The notes beneath the pieces are model-generated. The model worked only from the letters and a program-made list of their open reading frames with translations, had not been told where the DNA came from and ran no database searches. A program made the position numbers and the translations under genes. Shown piece by piece: positions 8,509-15,601 of a stretch of DNA of 64,000 bases (the first letter of the stretch is position 1; every line of letters begins with the position of its first letter). The stretch comes from Caldatribacterium sp051549785. GTDB lineage: Bacteria; Atribacterota; Atribacteria; Atribacterales; Caldatribacteriaceae. The DNA is taken from contig NZ_CP189974.1 of the NCBI RefSeq assembly GCF_051549785.1, forward strand, positions 1,178,001 to 1,242,000, in the 5' to 3' direction.

Positions 8509-9150
8509 ATGGCGGAGATTCTGGATCAGATTGCCCGGGAACTCTTTGCGGGGAATGCGAAAGCGGTGGCGGAACTCGTGGAAAAGGCTCTGAACGAAGG
8601 CCTTTCTCCCCAGGAAATCCTCAACGATGGCCTCATCAAGGGGATGAACGAAGTCGGGGTGAAGTTCAAGGCCAACGAAATCTACGTCCCCGAGGTCCTC
8701 ATCGCTGCCCGGGCCATGAAGGCAGGAATGGAGATTTTGCGACCAAAGCTTGTGGAGACCGGGGTGGAGCCGGTCGCCAAAATGGTCATCGGAACGGTCA
8801 AGGGAGACCTCCACGACATCGGGAAGAACCTCGTAGCCATGATGATGGAGGGGGCAGGATTTGAGGTCATCGACCTTGGGATTGATGTCCCGGCTGAGAA
8901 GTTCATCCAGGCGGTGCGCGAGCACAAACCCCAGCTTGTGGGAATGTCGGCCCTCCTGACCACCACCATGATCCAGATTCGGGAGAACATCAAGGCCTTC
9001 AAAGAGGCCGGCATCAGAGACCAGGTGAAGATCATGGTTGGTGGTGCTCCGGTGACCCAGAAGTTCGCCGATGAGGTTGGTGCCGATGGCTATGCTCCCG
9101 ATGCGGCCTCGGCGGTGGACAAGGCCAAAGAGCTTTTAGGATTGAATTGA
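8509..9150 (+). CDS. Corrinoid (B12-binding) methyltransferase protein, MtxC type
   Basis: 213 residues with the usual two-part layout. Residues about 1-85 form the methionine-synthase cap helices (L-I-K-G-M-N-E-V-G-x-K-F). From about 88 comes a B12-binding Rossmann domain with D-L-H-D-I-G-K-N-L, whose histidine is the lower axial ligand of cobalt, then S-A-L-L-T-T-T and V-G-G-A-P-V-T. Such proteins shuttle methyl groups between a substrate methyltransferase and an acceptor. No MttB/MtbA-type partner is adjacent, but a methyl-THF:corrinoid methyltransferase lies 15 kb downstream on the same strand. It ends at a strong hairpin terminator, so it is probably its own transcript. Confidence 0.92.
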   Translation: MAEILDQIARELFAGNAKAVAELVEKALNEGLSPQEILNDGLIKGMNEVGVKFKANEIYVPEVLIAARAMKAGMEILRPKLVETGVEPVAKMVIGTVKGDLHDIGKNLVAMMMEGAGFEVIDLGIDVPAEKFIQAVREHKPQLVGMSALLTTTMIQIRENIKAFKEAGIRDQVKIMVGGAPVTQKFADEVGADGYAPDAASAVDKAKELLGLN

Positions 9151-9180
9151 GAAAAGGGAGGGTATTTCCCTCCCTTTTCG
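9151..9180 (+). terminator. Intrinsic terminator after corrinoid protein gene
   Basis: A perfect 12-base stem (GAAAAGGGAGGG with its complement) encloses a 5-base loop immediately after the stop codon. The U-tract is short and interrupted. Confidence 0.75.
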
Positions 9181-9210
9181 TTCTTCCCTATTACTTAATA
9201 GCTTTATTTA

Positions 9211-9219
9211 TGTTATAAT
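9211..9219 (+). promoter_or_regulatory. Extended -10 promoter for the fhs-to-acsE operon
   Basis: TGTTATAAT lies in an AT-rich stretch 30 bases before the fhs ATG, just after the preceding terminator. It is the only obvious promoter for the 16-kb run of tightly packed genes that follows. Confidence 0.6.
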
Positions 9220-9249
9220 TCAAATTAGGAAAGAATTGGAGGGGGAAAC

Positions 9250-10944
9250 ATGCTGTCGGACCTCGAAATTGCCCAGAGCGCCCACTTGAAGCCCATCATG
9301 GAGATTGCCAGAGACCTCGGTCTTGAGGAAGACGACATTGAGCTCTACGGGAAGTACAAAGCGAAGGTGTCCCTTCAGGTTCTTGAGAAATTCAAGGACC
9401 GCCCCCTGGGGAAGTACATCGATGTGACCGCCATCACCCCCACACCCCTTGGGGAGGGGAAAACCGTCACCACCATCGGTCTCTCCATGGCCCTCAACAG
9501 AATCGGGAAAAAGAGTATTGTCTGCATCCGCCAGCCGTCCCTGGGTCCGGTTTTCGGCATTAAAGGGGGTGCTGCAGGTGGTGGCTACGCTCAAGTTGTC
9601 CCCATGGAAGATTTCAACCTGCACTTAACCGGTGATACCCATGCGGTGGCCCTCGCCCACAACCTCCTGGCTGCCTTCATCGACAATCACATCTACCACG
9701 GGAACGCTCTGCGCATTGATCCTTTCACCATAAGCTGGCCGAGGGTCGTGGACGTGAGCGACCGGGCACTGCGGAAAATCGTCATTGGCCTTGGAGGCAA
9801 AGACAATGGCATCCCCCGGGAATCGGGTTTCGATATCGCCGTGGCTTCAGAGGTTATGGCCATTCTCGCCCTCACAACGGGTCTTCGGGATTTGCGGGAA
9901 CGCCTTGGTCGGATTGTCATCGGGTACAACGTGGAGAAGAAACCGGTGACGGCGGAGGATTTACGGTGTGCTGGGGCCATGGCGGTGCTTCTCAAAGATG
10001 CCATCAAGCCGAACCTTCTCCAGACTCTGGAGAACACACCCTGCTTTGTCCACGCCGGACCCTTCGCCAACATTGCCCACGGGAATAGCTCCATTCTCGC
10101 CGACCAGATTGCTCTTCGCCTGAGCGAGTACGTGGTCACGGAGAGCGGTTTCGGTGCGGACTGCGGCATGGAGAAGTTCATGAACATCAAGTGCCGCTAC
10201 AGTGGCCTTGCTCCCGACTGCGTGGTCATGGTGTGCTCAGTCCGGGCGCTCAAAATGCACAGCGGTAAGTACAGAGTGGTGCCCGGGAAGCCCCTCGACC
10301 CTGCGCTTGCAGAAGAAGACGTCGCTGCGGTGGAGCAGGGTGCGGAGAACCTGGTGAAGCAGATTGAGAATGCCCGCCTCTTTGGGGTTCCGGTCGTTGT
10401 GGCCATCAACCTTTTTGCAACGGACACCGACCGGGAAATACGGGCCATTGAGAAAATTGCCCTTGAGAACGGCGCCTATGCCTGTGCGGTGTCTGAGGTC
10501 TGGGCAAAAGGCGGTGCCGGAGGGAGGGAGCTTGCCGAGGCGGTGGTTCGGGCCTGTGACGAACCTAAGGACTTCCGGTTCCTCTATCCCCTGGATATCC
10601 CGATCAAGGAGAAAATCGAAATCATCGCCACGAAGATTTACGGGGCTGATGGTGTGGTGTACGAGGAAGGCGTGGAGGAGAAAATCAGGCGCTTCACCGA
10701 GTTCGGCTGGGACAAGCTCCCCATCTGCATGGCCAAGACCCATCTTTCCCTCTCTCACGACCCAAAACTCAAAGGACGCCCCCGGGGATTCAGGCTCCCG
10801 ATCAAAGACATTCGTCCCGCCATCGGTGCAGGGTTCCTCTATCCCCTCTGTGGAGAAATTCGGACCATGCCCGGCTTGCCTTCGGAGCCTGCGGGGAATA
10901 AAGTAGATATCGATGCGGAAGGACGGATTGTGGGGCTTTTCTGA
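9250..10944 (+). CDS. fhs: Formate--tetrahydrofolate ligase
   Basis: 564 residues, normal for Fhs. The nucleotide loop T-P-L-G-E-G-K-T-V-T-T-I-G appears near residue 65. The strongly conserved R-Q-P-S-L-G-P-V-F-G-I-K-G-G-A-A-G-G-G and the C-terminal G-E-I-R-T-M-P-G-L are also present. The enzyme forms 10-formyl-THF from formate, ATP and THF, the first step of the methyl branch of the Wood-Ljungdahl pathway, or the reverse. SD GGAGGGGG stands before the ATG. The stop shares one base with the next gene. A bifunctional FolD and CODH/ACS are not in this window, so the complete pathway cannot be claimed. Confidence 0.97.
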   Translation: MLSDLEIAQSAHLKPIMEIARDLGLEEDDIELYGKYKAKVSLQVLEKFKDRPLGKYIDVTAITPTPLGEGKTVTTIGLSMALNRIGKKSIVCIRQPSLGPVFGIKGGAAGGGYAQVVPMEDFNLHLTGDTHAVALAHNLLAAFIDNHIYHGNALRIDPFTISWPRVVDVSDRALRKIVIGLGGKDNGIPRESGFDIAVASEVMAILALTTGLRDLRERLGRIVIGYNVEKKPVTAEDLRCAGAMAVLLKDAIKPNLLQTLENTPCFVHAGPFANIAHGNSSILADQIALRLSEYVVTESGFGADCGMEKFMNIKCRYSGLAPDCVVMVCSVRALKMHSGKYRVVPGKPLDPALAEEDVAAVEQGAENLVKQIENARLFGVPVVVAINLFATDTDREIRAIEKIALENGAYACAVSEVWAKGGAGGRELAEAVVRACDEPKDFRFLYPLDIPIKEKIEIIATKIYGADGVVYEEGVEEKIRRFTEFGWDKLPICMAKTHLSLSHDPKLKGRPRGFRLPIKDIRPAIGAGFLYPLCGEIRTMPGLPSEPAGNKVDIDAEGRIVGLF

Positions 10945-11912
10945 TGGAACGCGTTGACGTCCTTGTGATCGGCGGAGGCGTTGCCGGGCTTGCGGTGGCC
11001 TCCGCCCTTCAGGAGAAGGGCGATGTCCTCGTCCTTGAGGAGAAGGCATCTCTGGGGGGCCTTGCGGTGGAACTCTCCTGTAAGGCTACCGACCGGTGCC
11101 TCCGCTGCGGTGTGTGCCGGGCTGCAGAAGTTGTGCGAAAGGGGCGGATTGGGGTAGAGAGCATCACCGGGGAGTCTCCACGTGCGGTGGTTCGGGAAAA
11201 AGGAGGTTTCCGTATCACTACAGACCGTAGAGAACTTGTCGCCCGCTTGGTCGTCCTTGCGACGGGTGCGGTGCCTTTCCCAGTGGAGGAGTTCCCCCAG
11301 TACCTCTGGGGGAGAAGGGAGCGAATCCTCACCGGATTTGACCTTGAGCGCAGGCTCAAAGACGGCAACCTCGAGGAGTTTGCCGCTTTCCGTTCCCTTG
11401 CGTTCGTGCAGTGCGTGGGGTCCCGGAATGCCCGGAAGCGACTGGGGTACTGCTCGCAGGTCTGCTGCCGTTACGCCCTCCGCCTTGCGGCAAACCTCCG
11501 GTTCCGGTTTTCCGAAGTGCGTATCGATTGTTACTCCATGGATCTCCAGGTCCTCGGGGACGGACAGGAAGCCCTCCGTAATGCGGCCCATTCGGTCTTC
11601 CGGTATCGTTCCCTGCCCTTTGCCCTTGAGGAGGATGCGGACGGAGTGACGGTCTTTGTGGAGGTGGACGGGAGAGCCACAGGGCGGCGCTACGATGCGG
11701 TGGTGCTTTCGGTTGGTCTTGTGGCCTCACCCGGGACACAGCGGATGGCAGAGCTCTTCCGTCTTCCGCAAAGGGAGGGTGGGTTCATCGTCCCCCACCC
11801 TCAGGACGGGGTCTTTGCCTGCGGGACAGCTACAGGACCGAAGGACATCACGGGCGCCATCTTCGAAGCGGAGAGGCTTGCAAAAGAACTCGGAGCGCTT
11901 CTTGGGAGGTAA
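10944..11912 (+). CDS. HdrA-like FAD protein (short form)
   Basis: 322 residues resembling the thioredoxin-reductase-like core of heterodisulfide reductase subunit A. An FAD-binding G-G-G-V-A-G-L lies at residues 10-16, an unusual cysteine motif C-K-A-T-D-R-C-L-R-C-G-V-C at 46-58, then F-V-Q-C-V-G-S-R-N and Y-C-S-Q-V-C-C-R-Y typical of HdrA, and C-G-T-A-T-G-P-K-D-I near the end. It lacks the ferredoxin domains that full HdrA carries. The next gene ends in two such domains, so the pair may replace one HdrA. HdrA flavin is the site of electron bifurcation in characterised complexes. It lies between fhs and metV/metF in one operon. Confidence 0.82.
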   Translation: MERVDVLVIGGGVAGLAVASALQEKGDVLVLEEKASLGGLAVELSCKATDRCLRCGVCRAAEVVRKGRIGVESITGESPRAVVREKGGFRITTDRRELVARLVVLATGAVPFPVEEFPQYLWGRRERILTGFDLERRLKDGNLEEFAAFRSLAFVQCVGSRNARKRLGYCSQVCCRYALRLAANLRFRFSEVRIDCYSMDLQVLGDGQEALRNAAHSVFRYRSLPFALEEDADGVTVFVEVDGRATGRRYDAVVLSVGLVASPGTQRMAELFRLPQREGGFIVPHPQDGVFACGTATGPKDITGAIFEAERLAKELGALLGR

Positions 11913-11917
11913 GGTGG

Positions 11918-13255
11918 GTGCAGGTTGCGCTTTTTGGGAGCGACAGGAGTTTGCCCCTGTGGGTGACTGAAGAACTCGAGAGGGTTGCTCTTTCGTACGA
12001 AGTTGTGACCCCGGAAAGGACGAAGGCCCTCTTGCCTTCATCCTTTGTCGTGGTCCTTGGGAGTGCCCTCCTCACGGAAGACGAGGTGGCAGAGCTTGCG
12101 CTTCGCCTTGGGGTCAATCCCCTGAGGGTTGCGGTTTTTCCGTATGAGGAGGTGCGCGATCTTCCTGAAGGAAAATGCCGGACGCTCTGGCGGAATTTTC
12201 TCAAGTCCCTTGTGCCCCCGAAGATAGACGTCGCCGCCTTTCGGGTGACCCCGACCCGGAGGGTGCTTCTCTACCCGGAAGGTGACGGGAGGCTCCGTGA
12301 GGCATTCGCCAGAGCGCAGATTCCAGCTGTTTCTTTTCCGTCTTTTGCGCTCTCCCGAAAAGGCGTGGATTTCTACGTCATGCCGCATGGTATCCCCGTG
12401 GGGGCGTGTGTTCTTGTTCCCTCGCTGCAAGAAGAGCCGCCCGTTGTGCTCCCCCAGGAGGTTCTGGATACCGGGAGAGTCGTTGCTCTTGAACGTTTGC
12501 CTCAGGTCCTCGGGCTTTCGTCCCTCCGGAAGATGTGTGTAGTCCTCCTTGTCCCTTCCCCACACCCGTACCCGGAGGACTGGGAGAGGATTTTTGCCCT
12601 GGCTTCTTTGCCTCCTCAGGGTGCGCAGGTTTTGGTGCTCGCCGAAGAGGTGTTTGTGGCCCATGAGGGGTTTGAGGAAGCGTTCCGGAGAGCCCGGGAA
12701 GCGGGAGTGCTCTTCGAGAAGCTCCCCCTCTCTCGGGTTTCCCTTTCGCCAAGCCTGGATATGCGTCGGGTGGTCGTCACGTACACTCCAGAAAAAGACC
12801 CCTTCCCCGTGCGTTGTGAAGCCCACTGGCTCGTTCCGGTGAACCGGAAAACCTGTGTGCTCCCGCCTTTTGAAAAGATTTTTCTAAGCGACCGGGAGGT
12901 CGTTCTTGAACTTCCCGAGAATCCCAACCTCCTTCCTTTTGCCACGAACATTCCTGGGGTTTTCGTGGCGTGGGGGGATGTGGAGGACCTCGTGGTGACC
13001 GTTTCCCGGTACCTTGAAGAGGGGAGCATTCAGGAAGAGGGGCGGGTACGTGTTGATGCGGAGCGCTGTGCCCTGTGCCTGACGTGTCTCCGGAGCTGTC
13101 CCACCGGAGCCATTGAGCTTTCAGGCGACCTCAAGCGGTGCATTGCGGTGAATGAAGCGCTGTGTGCCCGCTGCGGCATATGTGCCGGGCTCTGTCCGGC
13201 GAGAGCCATCACGTTTGAGGTGGTGCATCGTGTCCTTGGGAATCATAGGTTGTGA
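11918..13255 (+). CDS. Protein of unknown function with C-terminal 2x[4Fe-4S] ferredoxin domain
   Basis: 445 residues. The first ~370 match no family I recognise: mixed alpha/beta, few cysteines, no nucleotide loop I can identify. From about residue 370 there are two classical cluster motifs, C-A-L-C-L-T-C-L-R-S-C-P and C-A-R-C-G-I-C-A-G-L-C-P, as in HdrA or bacterial ferredoxins. Placed directly after the short HdrA-like gene, it may carry the ferredoxin half of a split HdrA plus a new adaptor domain; that is inference. It has none of the CCG motifs of HdrB. It starts at GTG with AGGTAAGG upstream, and its end overlaps the next gene by 26 bases. Confidence 0.75.
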   Translation: MQVALFGSDRSLPLWVTEELERVALSYEVVTPERTKALLPSSFVVVLGSALLTEDEVAELALRLGVNPLRVAVFPYEEVRDLPEGKCRTLWRNFLKSLVPPKIDVAAFRVTPTRRVLLYPEGDGRLREAFARAQIPAVSFPSFALSRKGVDFYVMPHGIPVGACVLVPSLQEEPPVVLPQEVLDTGRVVALERLPQVLGLSSLRKMCVVLLVPSPHPYPEDWERIFALASLPPQGAQVLVLAEEVFVAHEGFEEAFRRAREAGVLFEKLPLSRVSLSPSLDMRRVVVTYTPEKDPFPVRCEAHWLVPVNRKTCVLPPFEKIFLSDREVVLELPENPNLLPFATNIPGVFVAWGDVEDLVVTVSRYLEEGSIQEEGRVRVDAERCALCLTCLRSCPTGAIELSGDLKRCIAVNEALCARCGICAGLCPARAITFEVVHRVLGNHRL

Positions 13256-13577
13256 ACGGAGCGGATTCCCGGCACTCTGTGCTCTGGGGAAAGAGGCACC
13301 GGAAATCTGGGACCGCATCGTGGAGGTGTTTCCTGTACCCTGCCTTGGGGGTGTGGATGAGGAGACGATCCTCGCACTGCTCCTTCGGTGCGATACGCTC
13401 CTTCTTGTGGGCTGTCCCCCCGCAAGTTGCCGGAATGCGTGGGGAAGCGTCCTTGCGGAAAAGCGGGTGGCGAGGGTTTCCCGGCTCCTTGAGGAAGCCG
13501 AAATCCCCAAAAGGGTTCTCTGTGTTTTCGCAAACCCCAATCGTCTTGGAGAGCTCAAAGCGAGGGTGGTCGTGTGA
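13230..13577 (+). CDS. Divergent MvhD/FlpD-like [2Fe-2S] electron-transfer subunit
   Basis: 115 residues if translation starts at the GTG inside the end of the preceding gene. The layout follows the MvhD (methyl-viologen hydrogenase delta) family: an N-terminal beta strand ending in I-I-G-C-E, P-C-L-G-G-V-D-E-E-T-I-L-A-L-L near residue 40, then L-L-L-V-G-C-P-P-A-S-C-R-N-A-W-G, equivalent to the usual V-S-G-C-H-P-G-D-C-H-Y-x-x-G-N. Several usually conserved residues are replaced, so it is a diverged copy. The family passes electrons from a hydrogenase, formate dehydrogenase or Flx module to HdrA. It lies directly before metV, as mvhD does near metVF in Moorella-type acetogens. Confidence 0.75.
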   Translation: MSLGIIGCERSGFPALCALGKEAPEIWDRIVEVFPVPCLGGVDEETILALLLRCDTLLLVGCPPASCRNAWGSVLAEKRVARVSRLLEEAEIPKRVLCVFANPNRLGELKARVVV

Positions 13578-14224
13578 TCGTCGGTGAGCGGAAACCCCTC
13601 AGGGAAATCCTGGAAAGCCTTTCCCCCTACCGGGAGGTTCTGGTGCTCGGGTGTGGGGCTTGCGTTACGGTGTGCCTTGCCGGAGGGGAAAAGGAGGCCC
13701 GGGAAGTGGCGGCACTGCTTCGGCTCAAAGGTTTTGCGGCAGAAGCCGCTTCGGTTGAGCGGCAGTGCGAGCGGGAGTTCCTCCTGCCACTCCGGGAGAC
13801 GGTCCCGGCGTTCCAGGCGGTACTCTCTCTTGCCTGCGGGGTGGGGGTACAGACGCTGAGTGAGGTTTTTCCGGGTATTCCCGTTCTCCCCGGTCTCAAC
13901 ACTAGTTTCATGGGGGCACCGCTTGCGCAGGGGGTGTGGGAGGAACGGTGTATCGGCTGCGGGGAGTGCATCGTGCACCGATTTGGGGGGATTTGCCCTG
14001 TGGCTCGCTGCGCCAAAAATCTCTTGAACGGCCCCTGTGGAGGGTCGAAGAATGGCCGGTGCGAGGTCCGGCCAGATCGGGACTGTGCGTGGCAACTCAT
14101 CTACGACCGGATGAAAGCCCTCGGGAGGCTTGAGGAACTCTTCGTGATCCAGCCCCCCAAGAACTGGGGACCCTCACGCTTTGGGGCTCAGAGGAAGATC
14201 GTTCGGGAGGACGTCAGGCGGTGA
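13574..14224 (+). CDS. metV: MetV, zinc/iron-sulfur partner of methylene-THF reductase
   Basis: 216 residues matching the methylenetetrahydrofolate reductase C-terminal family. An N-terminal Rossmann-like part carries L-G-C-G-A-C-V-T-V-C. V-Q-T-L-S-E-V-F-P-G-I-P-V-L-P-G-L-N-T follows. The cysteine-rich C-terminus has C-I-G-C-G-E-C, G-G-I-C-P-V-A-R-C-A-K, N-G-P-C-G-G and C-A-W-Q-L-I-Y-D-R. In acetogens MetV binds MetF, carries Fe-S centres and links it to an Hdr-type electron donor. Its GTG overlaps the previous stop (GTGA), and its own stop overlaps the metF start the same way, showing tight coupling. Confidence 0.9.
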   Translation: MIVGERKPLREILESLSPYREVLVLGCGACVTVCLAGGEKEAREVAALLRLKGFAAEAASVERQCEREFLLPLRETVPAFQAVLSLACGVGVQTLSEVFPGIPVLPGLNTSFMGAPLAQGVWEERCIGCGECIVHRFGGICPVARCAKNLLNGPCGGSKNGRCEVRPDRDCAWQLIYDRMKALGRLEELFVIQPPKNWGPSRFGAQRKIVREDVRR

Positions 14225-15147
14225 GTGTGCTCCGGGAACTCCTGGAACGGGGAGTCTTTGTGGTGACGGCTGAGGTCGGTCCTCCGAAGGGGGTTGATCG
14301 GGAAAGCATAGTGAAGAAGTGTGCCCAGATTCGGGGTTTTGTGGATGCGGTGAACATTACCGACAATCAGACGGCCATTGTCCGCCTTTCGAGTTTTGCG
14401 AGTTGCCTCATCGTGCGTGAGGCAGGTCTTGAGCCGGTGATGCAGCTCACCTGCCGGGACAGGAACCGTATCGCCCTCCAGAGCGATTTCCTCGGGGCCT
14501 GCGCTCTGGGCATTGAGAACTTCCTCTGCCTCACCGGAGACCATCAGAGTCTCGGCAACCATCCTGAGGCACGGAGCGTTTTCGACATCGACTCGGTGCA
14601 GCTTCTTGATATGTTTCGAAGAATCCGGGATGAAGGCGTGTTCGCAAGCGGTGAAAAGGTGAAAGGGGAAGTCCGGGCCTTCCTGGGGGCCGGTGAGAAT
14701 CCCTTTGCCGATCCCCTGGAGTTTCGGGTGTTTCGTCTTGCCAAAAAGGTGGAGGCCGGAGCTCAGTTCATTCAGACCCAGGCGGTGTTCGACCTTGAGC
14801 TTTTTTCCCGGTGGATGGAGGAGGTCCGCCGCTTGAAGCTCCACGAGAAGGTCCACATCCTTGCCGGGATTATCCCGCTCAAGTCACTCCAGGCCCTCCG
14901 CTACATGAAGGACGAGGTCCCGGGAATGGTCATCCCGGCCTGGGTTGAGGAACGGATGCGAAACGCCCGGGACCCAAAAGAGGAGGGGGTACGCATTGCC
15001 GTTGAAACCATTGCTGCCCTTCGAGCAATTGAGGGGGTGCGGGGTGTCCACATTATGGCGGTAGCCTGGGAGAGTATTGTTCCCGAGATTGTTCGGGCCT
15101 CGGGTCTTTTCCCCCGTCCAGGTCAGGGAGGTGGCGAAGGTGTATGA
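14221..15147 (+). CDS. metF: 5,10-methylenetetrahydrofolate reductase
   Basis: 308 residues, a TIM-barrel MetF. The flavin/folate marks are V-T-A-E-V-G-P-P-K-G near the start, V-N-I-T-D-N-Q, the family's L-T-G-D-H segment and F-I-Q-T-Q-A-V-F-D. It reduces methylene-THF to methyl-THF. This short form has no NADPH domain, so it needs external electron donors, here presumably MetV and the Hdr/Flx proteins on either side. GTG start overlapping metV; the 3' end overlaps the HdrC-like gene. Confidence 0.95.
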   Translation: MSVLRELLERGVFVVTAEVGPPKGVDRESIVKKCAQIRGFVDAVNITDNQTAIVRLSSFASCLIVREAGLEPVMQLTCRDRNRIALQSDFLGACALGIENFLCLTGDHQSLGNHPEARSVFDIDSVQLLDMFRRIRDEGVFASGEKVKGEVRAFLGAGENPFADPLEFRVFRLAKKVEAGAQFIQTQAVFDLELFSRWMEEVRRLKLHEKVHILAGIIPLKSLQALRYMKDEVPGMVIPAWVEERMRNARDPKEEGVRIAVETIAALRAIEGVRGVHIMAVAWESIVPEIVRASGLFPRPGQGGGEGV

Positions 15148-15601
15148 TATGTCCTTCCGGTACGAGGTTGCCCACCGCCCGGGAGGGGAGGGGCTTTTCC
15201 TCTGTTTTTCCTGCGGGGTGTGCACGGCAACGTGCCCGGTAGCGGAAGTCGAGGAGGAATTCAACCCTCGCCGGATCATCCACCAGGTGCTCCTTGGGGA
15301 CCGAAGCGTTCTTGCGTCCCGGACTATCTGGATGTGTGCGGCCTGCTTCCGCTGTGTGGCCCACTGCCCGCAGGGGGTGGAGTTCGCTAACGTCCTTCAG
15401 GTTCTTCGGGAAATGGCGGTTGAAGAGGGTCATGTGCCTTCAGTGTGGAAGCAAATCATCGAGGACCTCGATTCCCGGACGCAGAGGCTTCGCCGGGATG
15501 TCATCGTTTCCCTGTGGGAGAAGAGAGCTTTCACGTTCCCGGAGTACGAGGACCTCTGGAAGGAGCGCCTGGAGGGAGGAAGGCATGGAGAGGGCGCCTG
15601 A
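15140..15601 (+). CDS. HdrC-like [4Fe-4S] protein
   Basis: About 153 residues. It has the two cysteine motifs of heterodisulfide reductase subunit C: C-F-S-C-G-V-C-T-A-T-C-P near residue 25 and C-A-A-C-F-R-C-V-A-H-C-P near 70, followed by the helical C-terminus with F-A-N-V-L-Q-V-L-R. HdrC normally passes electrons from HdrA to the CCG protein HdrB. No hdrB is adjacent, so its acceptor here may be MetV/MetF. GTG at this position and an ATG three codons later are both possible starts. It overlaps metF upstream and the large HdrA gene downstream by 17 bases. Confidence 0.87.
   Translation: MYDMSFRYEVAHRPGGEGLFLCFSCGVCTATCPVAEVEEEFNPRRIIHQVLLGDRSVLASRTIWMCAACFRCVAHCPQGVEFANVLQVLREMAVEEGHVPSVWKQIIEDLDSRTQRLRRDVIVSLWEKRAFTFPEYEDLWKERLEGGRHGEGA

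Noticed and set aside
11918..13255. An HdrB subunit hidden in the 445-residue protein
   Set aside because: There is no CX31-38CCX33-34CXXC pattern. Its cysteines form two classical ferredoxin motifs at the C-terminus.
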